A DNA stretch of 64,000 nt from Enoplosus armatus (taxonomy: Eukaryota; Chordata; Actinopteri; Centrarchiformes; Enoplosidae). Every line of letters begins with the position of its first letter. Position 1 is the first letter of the stretch. Below the pieces are notes generated by a model. That model was given only the letters and a program-made list of their open reading frames with translations. It ran no database searches and had not been told where the DNA came from. Below are positions 28,094 through 39,378 of the stretch, one piece after another. The DNA lies in NCBI RefSeq assembly GCF_043641665.1, contig NC_092189.1:8759333-8823332 (forward strand), in the 5' to 3' direction. Made by a program: the position numbers and the translations under genes.

Positions 28094-30259
28094 ATGGTCA
28101 TAATGGAGGTTCCCACCATCGACTGTGCGTCCCTCCGTGGTCTGTTGGAGGGCGACGTCCCGGGCTGCCTGGTGCTGGACTGCCGCTCCTTCCTGTCCTT
28201 CAACTCGTCCCACATATCGAGCTCCACCAACGTGCGCTTCAGCACCATAGTGCGCAGGAGAGCCAGAGGGGGTCTAGGACTTGAGCACATCGTCCCCAAC
28301 GAGGACACCAGGAACCGGCTCCTGTCCGGGGAGTACGAGTCTGTGGTGCTGCTTGACGACCGCAGTTTGGACTTAAGCCAGGCGAAGAAAGACGGGACAC
28401 TGATGCTGGCTGTTGCGGCCCTGTGTCGCTACCCCTGTGGAGCCAGCGTTTTTATTCTGAAAGGTAAGATAAAGTGGGTTTTACTGTTTAGGAGTCTCAC
28501 ACAATTGTTTCACTGTATCCTAACAACGGGGCAACAAATGCGGATTACAGCTGTCACCATACCAGCTGGTGCTGGGGTAAACAATGTTCCAAAATAGCCC
28601 CATGAGCAGTTGTCACCTTTTTGGAGACCCGCACTTAAAAGTGGCCGTGTCTCTGTGCTGTCCTGTGATCTGACCTAGCTGTCTTTTCCTTCTTTTTTGT
28701 CAGGTGGTTTTGACACATTTTCCACAGATTATCCAGAGATGTGTACCAAGCCCTCCCCTCCACAAGGGCTTAGTTTGCCCCTGAGCTCCAGCCGTCCTGG
28801 GAGTGCAGACCCAAGCTGCAGTCCATGCAATACTCCTTTATATGATCAGGTGTGTGTCTTTATGTTGTATATAAACGCATTGTGTACGCAACACGCTCTG
28901 TTTGTTTCTCACTTCCTGTTGTAGTGTTTTGGAGTTGACTGAATGGGGTTGTTTTGTTTATTTCCTTCTGTTCAGGGGGGTCCTGTGGAGATCTTGCCTT
29001 TCCTGTACCTCGGCAGTGCCTACCATGCTTCAAGAAAAGACATGCTGGACATGCTGGGGATCACCGCTCTAATCAACGTCTCTGCCAACTGCCCCAACCA
29101 CTTCGAGGACTCCTTCCTCTACAAGAGCATCCCCGTCGAGGACAACCACAAAGCCGACATCAGCTCCTGGTTCAACGAGGCGATTGAGTTTATCGGTGAG
29201 CACTGCCACCATTTTTACTCCCTTCACACTTCCTCAACTGCCAAATGTGAGCGCCTATCACAGCTGTTACCTCCTGAGCCAGTTGATGGCAAGCAACACA
29301 AACACCCAACCCCTCCCCCCTCCTTCACTTCACTCTTTGACTCCCGGATTTAAATTTTAAAAAGTTCCCTCCAAAACCGACCAGCTGGCTCGGCACAGGC
29401 TCCCCACTCCACCACAATGGTGGTTACATCATCGCCACCTCTCAGGCGTGGAATAAAGGGATGCCCCCTTTTAATGAATTGCGAGGCAGCGGCCCCAAAC
29501 TAGTTCTGTAGTGGGTAGGCTGGCTCGGCTTGAATAGCTCCCTCCACGCCACTCTTTGTTCTGGCTGAACAAAAGGCAATTTCTCCTCACTCACTGTCGG
29601 CCTTCCTCCCAGATCAATACCCCCAGCAGGGGTCTGTTCCCCTCTTTTGTCCATTCAGGCTGCCTCCTTTGGGAATAACCCCCACAAGCTCACACCCTGC
29701 ACCCCTATTAACTGTGTTCCTGTGTCTTAATGAGCACTGTTGAATTTAAATAGCAACTGAAAGTGTTGCAAAGACTTTTGTGTTTTTGCCTTCCTGTGTC
29801 AGGGAGAGTTTTAACCTCCCATTCTTTGCAAACACATTTCATCACCTGATAGATGTTTACAGTGAACTGATGTTGCTTCTTCTTCTCTTCCCTCCCCCCA
29901 CAGATTCAGTGAGGAATAAAGGAGGCCGTGTGTTTGTGCACTGTCAAGCAGGCATCTCCCGCTCCGCCACCATTTGCCTTGCCTACCTCATGCGGACCAA
30001 CCGCGTGAAGCTGGATGAGGCCTTTGAGTTTGTGAAGCAGCGTCGCAGCATCATCTCCCCCAACTTCAGCTTCATGGGTCAGCTCCTCCAGTTTGAGTCC
30101 CAGGTCCTGGCCTCGTCTACCTGCTCCTCGGAGGCGGGCAGTCCGGCCATCGGCAACAACAGCACAGTCTTCAATTTCCCCGTCTCCATCCCAGTACACA
30201 CCTCAGCTGGTCAGCTCTCATTCCTCCACAGTCCCATCACTACCTCTCCCAGCTGCTGA
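28094..30259 (+). CDS. dusp1: Dual-specificity phosphatase 1 (MAP kinase phosphatase 1), complete
   Basis: Nuclear, immediate-early phosphatase that removes phosphate from both Thr and Tyr of the activation loop of p38, JNK and ERK, ending MAPK signalling. Exons are 28094-28463, 28704-28849, 28976-29195 and 29904-30259 (1092 nt, 363 residues; human has 367). The chosen ATG (MVIMEV) has A at -3 and G at +4 and aligns with the human N-terminus. Residues 1 to about 145 form the rhodanese-like MAPK-binding domain, with the basic docking motif VRRRARG (Arg54-56). The phosphatase domain starts near GGPVEILPFLYLG. The general acid is Asp228 and the catalytic loop is HCQAGISRS with Cys259 and Arg265. 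The C-terminus, SPITTSPSC, keeps the Ser-Pro sites through which ERK controls stability in mammals. Assignment is secure. Confidence 0.98.
29196..29903 (+). other. dusp1: dusp1 intron 3
   Basis: A 708-base intron with a GGTGAG donor and a CCCCACAG acceptor. The open frames across it are short and low in complexity. No embedded RNA gene was recognised. Confidence 0.8.
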
Positions 30260-31215
30260 GAGAGGTGTCGGGAGCACAGACTTTCTTTAGACTTGAACTG
30301 CAACTCAAAAGTGACTCTGCAAAGAGCACTGCACAAAACGCTGTCCTGGTTATGAATCATTTTACGGTGATACTGGTGTCACCCGACAGAGTGGGAACTA
30401 TTGTTTGGGGTCAGTTAATTTGACTCTGTGATCTGCTGGCCAAATCTCTGTCAGTCGGCCGCATCATTTCAAACCTACATTTGATAACTACCATCAGGCA
30501 GTATTAGTGTGTAAACTCCTAAATGTGAAACTCATCCACACTTTCAATCCTAGATGACTTGGGAAATGGCTGAAAAGGTAGTTGAGGTTATTCCTGTAGA
30601 GGAAGTTAGAAGTACCTGAATATTCTTTATTCAAAGGACTGATTTTTATTTATCTTTTTCATGAAGGCAACTGCTTTTGATAATCATAATCATTTTTAAG
30701 CAAACAAAACGGAGAGGGCTAAGCGTTGTCTCAGGAATGTTGACTTATCCTCTCAAATGTCTATTTTGCTTTCTGTACTGGTTAAAGAAAGCAATATAAA
30801 CCTATTGCCCCACATGGCAAGGAAGTTACTCCTCCATTTGACGAACAATGAATGTATCCTCCCCCTTTTTCAGTGTAGATGTGGCTGAAATCTTCATGTT
30901 CAGTTTGAGAGTTGAATGGGTTGCCAATTCAAATGCAAATACCTGCCTTTCAAGACATCATGAAACCTTGACGATCCTGACACATTGGGGAAACGGACCA
31001 TTAAATACCTCATGTTTCTGTACTGTGTACTGCAGCGCTGAGGCAGACAGAACCCCACAACTACTAACATGGGGACTCGTCAGTCCTCAGCGACTGCATT
31101 CTGACATATTTATTGAACTAAAGTAATATATTTCTTTATCATATCTATTTTTGCATATGTTTGTTTAAATGTTTTTATACCGTTTAATAAATCTCATCTG
31201 ACTTTTGTACTCCGT
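30260..31215 (+). promoter_or_regulatory. dusp1: dusp1 3' UTR with AU-rich elements and poly(A) signal
   Basis: About 0.95 kb. AU-rich motifs include TTATTTAT at 30646-30653 and TATTTATT at 31107-31114, with further AT-rich pieces. The AATAAA signal is at 31186-31191, and its TTTAATAAATC context suggests cleavage near 31210. AU-rich decay of DUSP1 mRNA through TTP/HuR-type proteins is established in mammals; that these motifs do the same here is inference. Confidence 0.75.
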
Positions 31216-31559
31216 TGGACATTTTCTCTTTTTTCTTGTCATCTTCTGTCTGACATATATATGATTATTCACTAGTGGCCACTAATGCACAACGACTTCA
31301 AGCAAATCAGAATTTTAATAAATGTCACATCTTTGGTGTAAACATTTGGTTATCTTCCCATACACCAATAATACTCAGTAACTTGAGGTAACTAATACAC
31401 CATTTAAAGTGACATCTTTTGGTTACCAATTTAGCACAAAATACAAAACAAATTCATAAGCTTATTGTCTCCCAAAATTGAATTAAATTCTATAATTTTA
31501 GATAGAATCTGTGTTAATGTATATGGCCAGTAACATGAAACTAACCATTGGTTTCATTA

Positions 31560-31775
31560 TCAATTCACTTATTTTCCCAATTAATCTAATGTTTGAAAAA
31601 AAATGGCCATCACAATTTCCCAAGTTGACATTCAAATAGCTTGTTTTGTCTGACCAACAGCCCAAAAGTAATTTAATTTCATTTAATATAAGACTAATAA
31701 AACCTGCAAAGCAGCAGGTGTGAGATCTTCAGCATTTTTGTTTTGAAATTACTTAATCTATTTCGTTTCAGCTCT
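31560..31775 (+). repeat. Dispersed repeat family 2, degenerate copy
   Basis: CAATTAATCTAATGTTTGAAA, AAATAGCTTGTTTTGTCTGAC and a closing TTTCGTTTCAGCTCT recall the family order, but it is eroded. Confidence 0.5.
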
Positions 31776-33799
31776 AAAAAATTTATGTTTCTGTATTTCA
31801 CAAATAGAAGTTCATTTTGATGCTTATGAAGACCAAAAAGAGCAGAAGAAGAACACCTAAATAAAGCTGAAGTAAAGCTGACCTATGGCATGTCAGAAAC
31901 ATCTTTGTGCACATCCCTTCCCATGCAATGGAATCCTATCATATATCTGCATAAGGATTTTTGCCCCCATAAGAAGCATGATGTCATGGCGTGGGCCATT
32001 GTTCGGGCCACACTCCAACTCTATGAACCCATCTGAGACCAGGGCGACAGCAGGAGGCCTAAAGAATCAGCTAAGGAGCCCTCCCTCTGCGGCCACAATG
32101 GGAGCAGCTGCAAGGCGTTTGGGAAAAGTGTGACAACTAAAGCGCATTCAGGGCTCAGTCAAGCACCGGCCTTGTGTCCCCTGCCTCCCACACCAATGGG
32201 GAGGTGGAGACGGAGACGGCCGTGAAAGCGAAAGGAATATGTTTGGGTTGCAAATTAGCCAAAACATTGGCTATGACCTTTGGTGGGGTGTGAAAAAAAA
32301 GAGAAAAAAACTTCCTCCAAAGGTGATGATGATGATATCCCAAGGCCTTCACTACAAAACAACTGTCTGCATTCAATGAAGTTAAGGTTTTAGGGGGAGA
32401 AAACCTAAAATATTGATAACACTTTCACCTTAAACACATGGATTCTGACAAGTGACAAAATATGTTCTTTAAACTGACATTGACTTTTTATCTGACAGCA
32501 ATGCACACGTTTGTCTCTGAAAGAAAACATCAACAGTGAGGACGCCTCTGCCATGAAAGGCTCATTCATTACCTCACCAGCTCCCTCAGACAAGCTGTGG
32601 TTTTGGTGACATATGTGCGACCCCACCCCCCCTAACCAGCCCACCCGCCTTTGTGTCTTTAGATTTCCTGTTGTCAGGAGGGAGGCTGGCAGAAGTGTGT
32701 GTTTTTGGTGTCTGTGTGTGTGTGTGAAAGTCGTTAGGCATCTTTTATGATCCGATGAGGGTGCTATGGGGGGAAAAGAGCCCTCAGTCAATTGCCAGGT
32801 CAGGGACATTAAAGCATTGTGATTTTAAGTGTGTGAGTGTATGTGTGAGACAATCTGAATGTGGTGTGAGACAATGTCAAGGTGCTATCAAAATGGTCTG
32901 ATCCCGAAACAAGACTGTTAATTTAGACCAGATCACGTAAAAAAAAATTAAGGAAAGTACAGACTTGCTTAAGTTTGCTTCTTCTTCTTATTTCTTGTCA
33001 TATCCTCAAATTGTCGGCATCTGTCAGACAGAATCAACCATAACGTCATTTGCCAGTTTCGCTATGTTGTCAATTGGCTGTTCCATTTAGCAATTGAGCT
33101 CTGACTTGACTTCAAAGTCGTTTTAATTAACACAGTCCTAAGGAAACAATGGTTATATAATGTGTCAGACACATGACAGGAAGAGACACAATCCCACCCC
33201 TCCCTTTTTACATAATCCAGTTTGGATCAGACATGAGGGAGCTGATAGTGTTCTGAAAGTTTCATGGCTCTTTCACAGATATGTGACACATACCCACTTC
33301 CTCAAAGAATGACAATATATTTATAGCAGAATACTAACTGTCATAGCAATGTCACGACACTATATCAATATCAATGTGTTCATGTGTGCAGTATCAGGGA
33401 AAATAAATAAGTTGTTATTTTGTCCTGTTCACTTTTGGACAGAAACTGGTAATAATGGAGTCCAGAAGGTTTACAGTTTGAACAACAGATGGCTGTGCTT
33501 GATCACAAAGAACACATTTGTCTAGCATTACTGAAAAGGAAAACAATAGTCCTTTTTCACCCCGCTCCATGTTGTTTCAATATCCTCAAACAAAAATGTG
33601 TAATATAAACATAAGATAAAAGAAAATTGTTCAGGTAGACCAACAACAGGCTCTCTGGTTCCCATGTAACCCAGTTATCTGGTGAATGCATACCAAACAT
33701 TAGGTGCTGGTCATGGCAGCGACATATTTTGGAGAGAAGATGACCACACTATATCATATATCCAACGTTTTGACTAAATTTGTACTTTCAAGGCAAGTT

Positions 33800-34140
33800 T
33801 AACGCTCGTCAGATAATTTTCTCATCAAAATATGTAGCCCGCACATCGGTGGCCGAAGTGCAAAACCTCCTATCTGAAAAATGCACTTTTTTGAGAAACC
33901 AAAAAAAACTTGTTGTTTTCTTGCAGAATGCTATTTGTTAAGGATACCCAATACATAATACACTGTTTTGGGACTAAATTACTATATTATGTGTTGACAA
34001 TACCGACTAGGTATTAGTGCCTCGCAAAGTGAATTTTTTTCCCCCACTTTTCCTGGATCATTTTGCAGATAGGAGGTTTTGTGCTTTGGCCATCGACATG
34101 TAGTTGTAGTTTTGAGAAGGTGATGCCAGCCATGGCGGGA
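33800..34140. repeat. Fold-back element with about 80-bp arms downstream of dusp1
   Basis: GGCCGAAGTGCAAAACCTCC followed by TATCTGAAA in the left arm (about 33851-33880) is matched in reverse complement by the right arm (about 34063-34092), GGCCAAAGCACAAAACCTCC then TATCTGCAA. Weaker pairing continues outward through the TTTTCTCA and ATGTAG pieces. The loop is about 170 bases. Likely a MITE; no coding capacity. Confidence 0.8.
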
Positions 34141-34189
34141 TACGCTACAAAGGTATAATGACACCTTGTTGACGAACTCACTGACCCTC

Positions 34190-34275
34190 TACGGTAGGAA
34201 AAGCACAGGCGTAAATAGTAAAATGAATCATGGCTGAATTCCATTTAGAAGCTTCACTATCAGGTTCTTGGTATT
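34190..34275 (-). repeat. Dispersed repeat family 4, inverted copy
   Basis: On the minus strand it reads AAATGGAATTCAGCCATGATT, then CATTTTACTATTTACGCC and TGTGCTTTTCCTAC. This matches 38648-38775 and 62770-62885 in block order. Confidence 0.75.
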
Positions 34276-37200
34276 GTACTATTGTCATGTTATTAGTAAT
34301 ACATGCTTTCCCTACTTTGACAAGTCAAAATGTTTGCTGTTTAAAAGGAGGAGTTCACACTAGCAGATTGTGCTACCAGTGAGCGAGCTGAAGTAAACAA
34401 CTGGTTGGTGAAAAGTTCTCAGGAGTTACATAAGAAAGAGGCCTCCATTGGGAATCTGTATCATTAGAAAAGAGTTTGTTAACATGTTTGCCATTAAAAA
34501 CCTGATAAGTCGACACAGTATATTAAGACTCATTGCAGCGAGCTTTAATGCTGTCTACTTTCTGCTAGATAGCTTCTGCATTCAATTCGCAATGAAAATG
34601 TAAAAAAAAATCTGTCAAATGTCTGAGAATGGAAGCTGTTTTTCTAATCGATTACACAGTTCATGAATGCACCACACCAGCTGACTCAAGTAACTTTGAC
34701 AAAAACGAAACCAAGCATCAAATCAGGATTGTCTCCGCTGAATGATTCACATGGGAACAGGACACACTGACACTGACACGAACTGTTTCAGTAAACAAAG
34801 ACCGCAACCTCACCCACAACATTTAACATCACTACCTGTGTGAGACGGGCTAAAGTGTGAATGTGATTGCCTGTCTTGATTCCTGGAGGCTGCTGGGTAA
34901 TTACACCTCTCACACTTCACTGTACCTTGAAACTGGATTAAGTCTCTCTCTCACACACACATCCGTTCTCGCAAGCACACACAATATCCTGAGTGAGAAG
35001 ATTTAGTCCACATATTGATGTCATGGCACAATACTCACCTGCAGCAAATCTGTAAGAGGATTATGAGTGTGACGGGGAGGCCTCTGTAACGTCCTGTGGC
35101 TGTAGCATTGTACTGGCTTGTTCTAACCTTTTCACCAACACAGAGTGCAGACACTCAGTCTGTTGAGCCAGATCCCAAATCTCATGTGGGCATTGTCATA
35201 AAAAGAGTCAACATGGTACTTTCGTGTAAAAGAGGCCAATGTGTCAAAGCCAAACCCTGATTCAAAAACTTTTAATGGATAAATTAACCCAGCAAAGTTG
35301 TATAAAAAGGAATAAAGAGAGAGAGAATGACAAAGATGGTGAACTGCGTGATAAGCTGCTACGCATTTTCAAACTAATAAAAAAAAAAAACACACCTCTA
35401 CCAGAAACCCTGCAAAAGAGGCCAGACAAGCTGCAGTTGCGTGACAGGGGCCGAGATAAGGCCAGATCTGTGACATGATAACCAAAGGCTTGTATAGCTT
35501 GAGGAATGTCAGGACATTACGTATGGCCGCAGTGAAGTGGCCTTTCCTTGCCAGCAGGGCTCCCCTTCCTGTTAACAGCCCTGTCTGGAATGTCAGACGA
35601 TGGTGGAGGAGAAACTATGTCCGCTCTAAAGGTGCACACTGTTGTATCATTCAGGACATCTCTGCAGAAGTTGTATGATATTAATCTCCCATTGTGCTTG
35701 TTGTTGTTCCACCTGTCCAGATAGAGAACTCTGCTATGCCTTAGTATAAAAGGAGGGGCATTAATTATCTAACAATATGCTGTAGAGTAAAAAAAAGAAG
35801 CCAATGTGCAGAAGTAATTATTTCTAATTGCTCGTAATCGTTGAAATGCATCAGATATTTGAATGATAGCCAGAGGTAAGACACCTATCAATCCCCACCG
35901 GAGCCTCGTCCACCACACTGAGCCTGAACAGAGCCTGTATTTTTCCACTCACTGGAGGTACGGGGTTGTGTTCACAAGCAGAAGTGAGATCCTGTGTGGA
36001 GTATTCGAGGAATCTCTGGCATGCTGTCTTCAACACTGACTGCACTCTGGGCAGATGATGTCACACCCAAAGAACAGACATTTGAGCAGACATAAATCAC
36101 ATCAGGCCGGGGCAGATGTGCAAGGCAGCTAAAACGATTAAAATGTGTAGTGATATTTTGGCTCTACATCAGCATTTTTTCAAATTAAAGACAAATAAGA
36201 ATGATAGTTTGGTTACAGTCCTGACATCTTTGCAGATCCATCTAATGAATCACCACAGGGACACATCAGGCTAGTTTGTCTGGGTTTTTATCAGTGAACT
36301 GTGACCTCAAAGCATCATCCACTGATATCACAAAACCACACAGCCACCATTTCCGATTGGAGGTAGAGATTGTTGATAGTGATGACAACAAACAAGTTGG
36401 AGAAAGGATCAATAATCTTCCTCCTTTTCGTTGCTAAAGTAATACAGTAACACTAGAAGCAAACATCCTGCTTCAAATATTTGAGGGCCCTGGGCAAAAG
36501 CAAGCATGCGACATCCTGAATCCAAACCCTGACCCTTTTCAGTCCACATGGATACAAAGGCCTTCTTATAAGCTGCAGCAGATCCCACATGACTGAGAAG
36601 TGATAACCACTCATATGGTCTCACTGGTGCTACTTGGAACATTACCGCGGCCGTTCTTCTGATGAAAAGCAGCTGCCAAAACTGTATTGTTAAGTAACTA
36701 CAAGGCGTATTCAACTGGTTATGGAACAGTCTCAATTTAATACTGATGCCTCTACATGACCTACATAAGCAAGAGACCATCAGCGAAGATTGGTTACTTT
36801 TTTTGTGACAAGAGGCTGGGAAACACTACCACTTTTGTCCACAGGGGGTGCCAAAATGAACACAAAATTCCTTGTAGTTGCTTTAATTAGATTTATTTAA
36901 TTTTTAAAACAATGTGGGGGTTTTTTATGGAGCATTGGAAATAAAGTTCAAACTTAATGATCTTTGTGTGATCTATGAATGATCTTCCTCTTGTACCAGT
37001 GATGACCAAGCTCCAGGTTAAGCCACATGTGACAGCTGTAAATTCTCACATGTTCCCATGCATTGATGCCTTCCATTTGTATTTATATTTCAAAGGTTTA
37101 AATCATCCTTACAAGTTTCATATTTTGCAATCAGACTTTATCCTGTACTTCTACTTAAAACATTATTATTATTATTATTTTTCTGTTGATATTCAGTCTT

Positions 37201-38309
37201 TTACCTTTGTATGCTGTTATAATGCATTGACCAGTTTTCCCCGCAGAATAATCAAAGTCATAAATCATTCATTAAGCAGTTTTTATCCTGTTTGTTTTAT
37301 GAGCATTTTAGACTAGTTAAAGTTCGCTGCAGTGACTTCTGCAAAATACACAAAAGAGAAGATCTCTTAAAATATGTATGATTTATGAGTGTGTACTGCT
37401 AACAGGAGTAATTCTGTAATTTAGCAGTGATGTGCAGGGAACAAAGACTGTACAGACTGGAGTCTCAGTGGTTAACCTGCGACAGCACTCTCAGATGAAT
37501 GGATCAAATGTGTGTTGAACACAGTTCAGTAGAGTGCGCCACACGTATGGTTGGTTCCCCAGAGAGGATACTGAGCAATGTCTTCTTCCAAGTTCATTGG
37601 GTGCCAGCGCCATCTTATGGAAGATATTATGTGTTACCAATAAAAAAGTATAATCTGTAATGTGAATTAATAGAATGTACAGCATATACACAAAACGCTT
37701 TCCTTTAACATTTAGAGGCATTCAGGCAGCAATGCAGCAGTTTGATTACACGATCAATTCTTGACATTATCACCCCACATGATCAGTGTGTTAGGTAGTC
37801 TCAAAGTCTCTGTTGACACTGAAGAGGTTGTGAAATGATTGGTGTGGGTGTAGAAAAGTCAAACACAGAGAGGCTTTTCAGGAGTGGGACCAGGGGATGT
37901 TAGATTAACCTGACCTCATGCTCCCTCTGCTAATAGTGTGCTTTCACATCAGCTATTCAAATTTAAACTGAAGTCCAACAAATACCCCGAGTCCAATAGA
38001 TAAGAACTGCTGAGCCGAGCTGGATAAGTCGAGAGACAGGCTGGACTGCTATTGGTCGAACCCGAGTGATTCTGATTCAAACTGTTGACTTTTGACCAGT
38101 GTTGTTAATGAGTAACACTGCTGATGTCAGGTTTTTAGAGGAAAATGTGACCACTTGAGTAATCTATATTCATTGGCACATGTGAAATTAAGTAAATGGT
38201 CAACTTTGTTTAACTGCTAAATTGATCTATTAAGCTTGAAACAAGACAAAATAAGTGAAGAATAGTTCAGCTTCAAATGCTAATATCATTAAATTCTTGT
38301 AAGTTTTCA

Positions 38310-38645
38310 CTTTTACCGAAGACATTTTGACATTTAAGAGCAGAAAAATACACTTCTACTCCACTATATGTCAGAGGGAAATATGCACTTCACTGCATTT
38401 ATTTGAGAGCTGTAGTTACCACATACTTTTACTTACATACAAAACATAATCACTCTATAAAATATAAAATACTATAATAATTGATGTGACCTTACTTCAT
38501 AATGACTACTTTTACTTTTGAGACTTTGAGTACATTTTACTGATAAAATACTTTGCTTTTGCTTAAGTAACATTCTGAATGCAGAACTTTAAGTATTTTT
38601 ACACTGTGGCGCTACTTTTACTTAAATAAAGCATCTGAACACTTG
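38310..38645 (+). repeat. Dispersed repeat family 5 (TACTTTTACTT type)
   Basis: Contains AATACACTTCTACTCCACT, GACTACTTTTACTTTTGAGA, GAGTACATTTTACTGATAAA and TACTTTTACTTAAATAAAGC. I recall this as an abundant teleost interspersed repeat. A related fragment is at 63280-63410. Confidence 0.7.
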
Positions 38646-38647
38646 CA

Positions 38648-38775
38648 TCGCTGAGGCACAATACCGGGACCCTGAAACTGAAGCAGCTAAATGGAATCCA
38701 GCCATCCTTCATTTTATTATATACCCCTGTGCTTTTCTAACTGTGTCACGTCAACATGGCTTCTGTAAAAAGACC
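38648..38775 (+). repeat. Dispersed repeat family 4, copy upstream of neurl1b
   Basis: GGCACAATACCGGGACCCTG, CTAAATGGAATCCAGCC and CCCCTGTGCTTTTCTAACTG recur in order at 62770-62885 and, inverted, at 34190-34275. It abuts the family 5 element. Confidence 0.8.
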
Positions 38776-38930
38776 TGTTAAATACAGTATACCAAGGTTA
38801 GTTGACACAAGAAACATGATAGGGTAGCTACGAATGAATTTGAACTTGTCAATGAAAGAAATGCTTAACACAATAAAACTATTTATTTGACTTGTTTGGA
38901 GGAGCTGAATGTATTATGAGCAAATTAAAA

Positions 38931-39378
38931 ATAATATAGGCCGCCTCACCAAACACCAGTGTTCGCGCGCCCGCCTCTCAAGGACAGGAATACGTCACCG
39001 ACTCCACCTTGTTTAGAAACTGCGGTGTGGGCTGCAACTAAAGTCACCAGTCTATTCTTCATGTCTATATTTAACGGTCCGCGGGGTAGATAAACCGCGC
39101 GCACACTCACACTCACACACGTGCCAACGTCCTTCCCCTTCTCAGGTTGGATTTTATTGGACAAAATAAAGAGATAACAATGGCCACGTGCTCATGTTTA
39201 CGCGTCTTCAAATTTCAGGCGGGATTTTGTCTCGCTACTAAAATGACACAATTTCAGAAGACCTCACTCACACCAGAGAGAGAGACCACCGACTAGAAGA
39301 GGCCCGGCTGCCACAGTAAACCTGGTTCTAAGTAAACGTTACTGAGTTAAATGTATTCTTCGAATAGAAAGGTTTAGT
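38931..39378 (+). promoter_or_regulatory. neurl1b: neurl1b promoter and 5' UTR region
   Basis: CpG-rich islets such as GTTCGCGCGCCCGCC and AACGGTCCGCGGGG appear here against an AT-rich background. An inverted CCAAT box (ATTGG) is near 39157 and a CACGTG E-box at 39185-39190. No convincing TATA box at a usable position. The transcription start is inferred to lie between about 39100 and 39330. Confidence 0.5.

Larger units (their letters stand above)
31216..38930. other. Intergenic region between dusp1 and neurl1b
   Basis: About 7.7 kb without a recognisable exon or RNA gene. It holds repeat copies at 31560-31775, 33800-34140, 34190-34275, 38310-38645 and 38648-38775. The remainder is ordinary single-copy-looking sequence. 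Short open frames here have no start context, domain or splice support. Confidence 0.6.

Noticed and set aside
27979..28308. Antisense frame of 109 residues opposite dusp1 exon 1
   Set aside because: It mirrors a GC-rich conserved coding exon; no start context, domain or splice partner of its own.
27743..28597. A 284-residue open frame covering the dusp1 exon 1 region
   Set aside because: It starts upstream of the TATA box and runs through the GGTAAG donor into intron 1. Only 28094-28463 is supported as coding; the in-frame leader is kept as a finding, not a gene.
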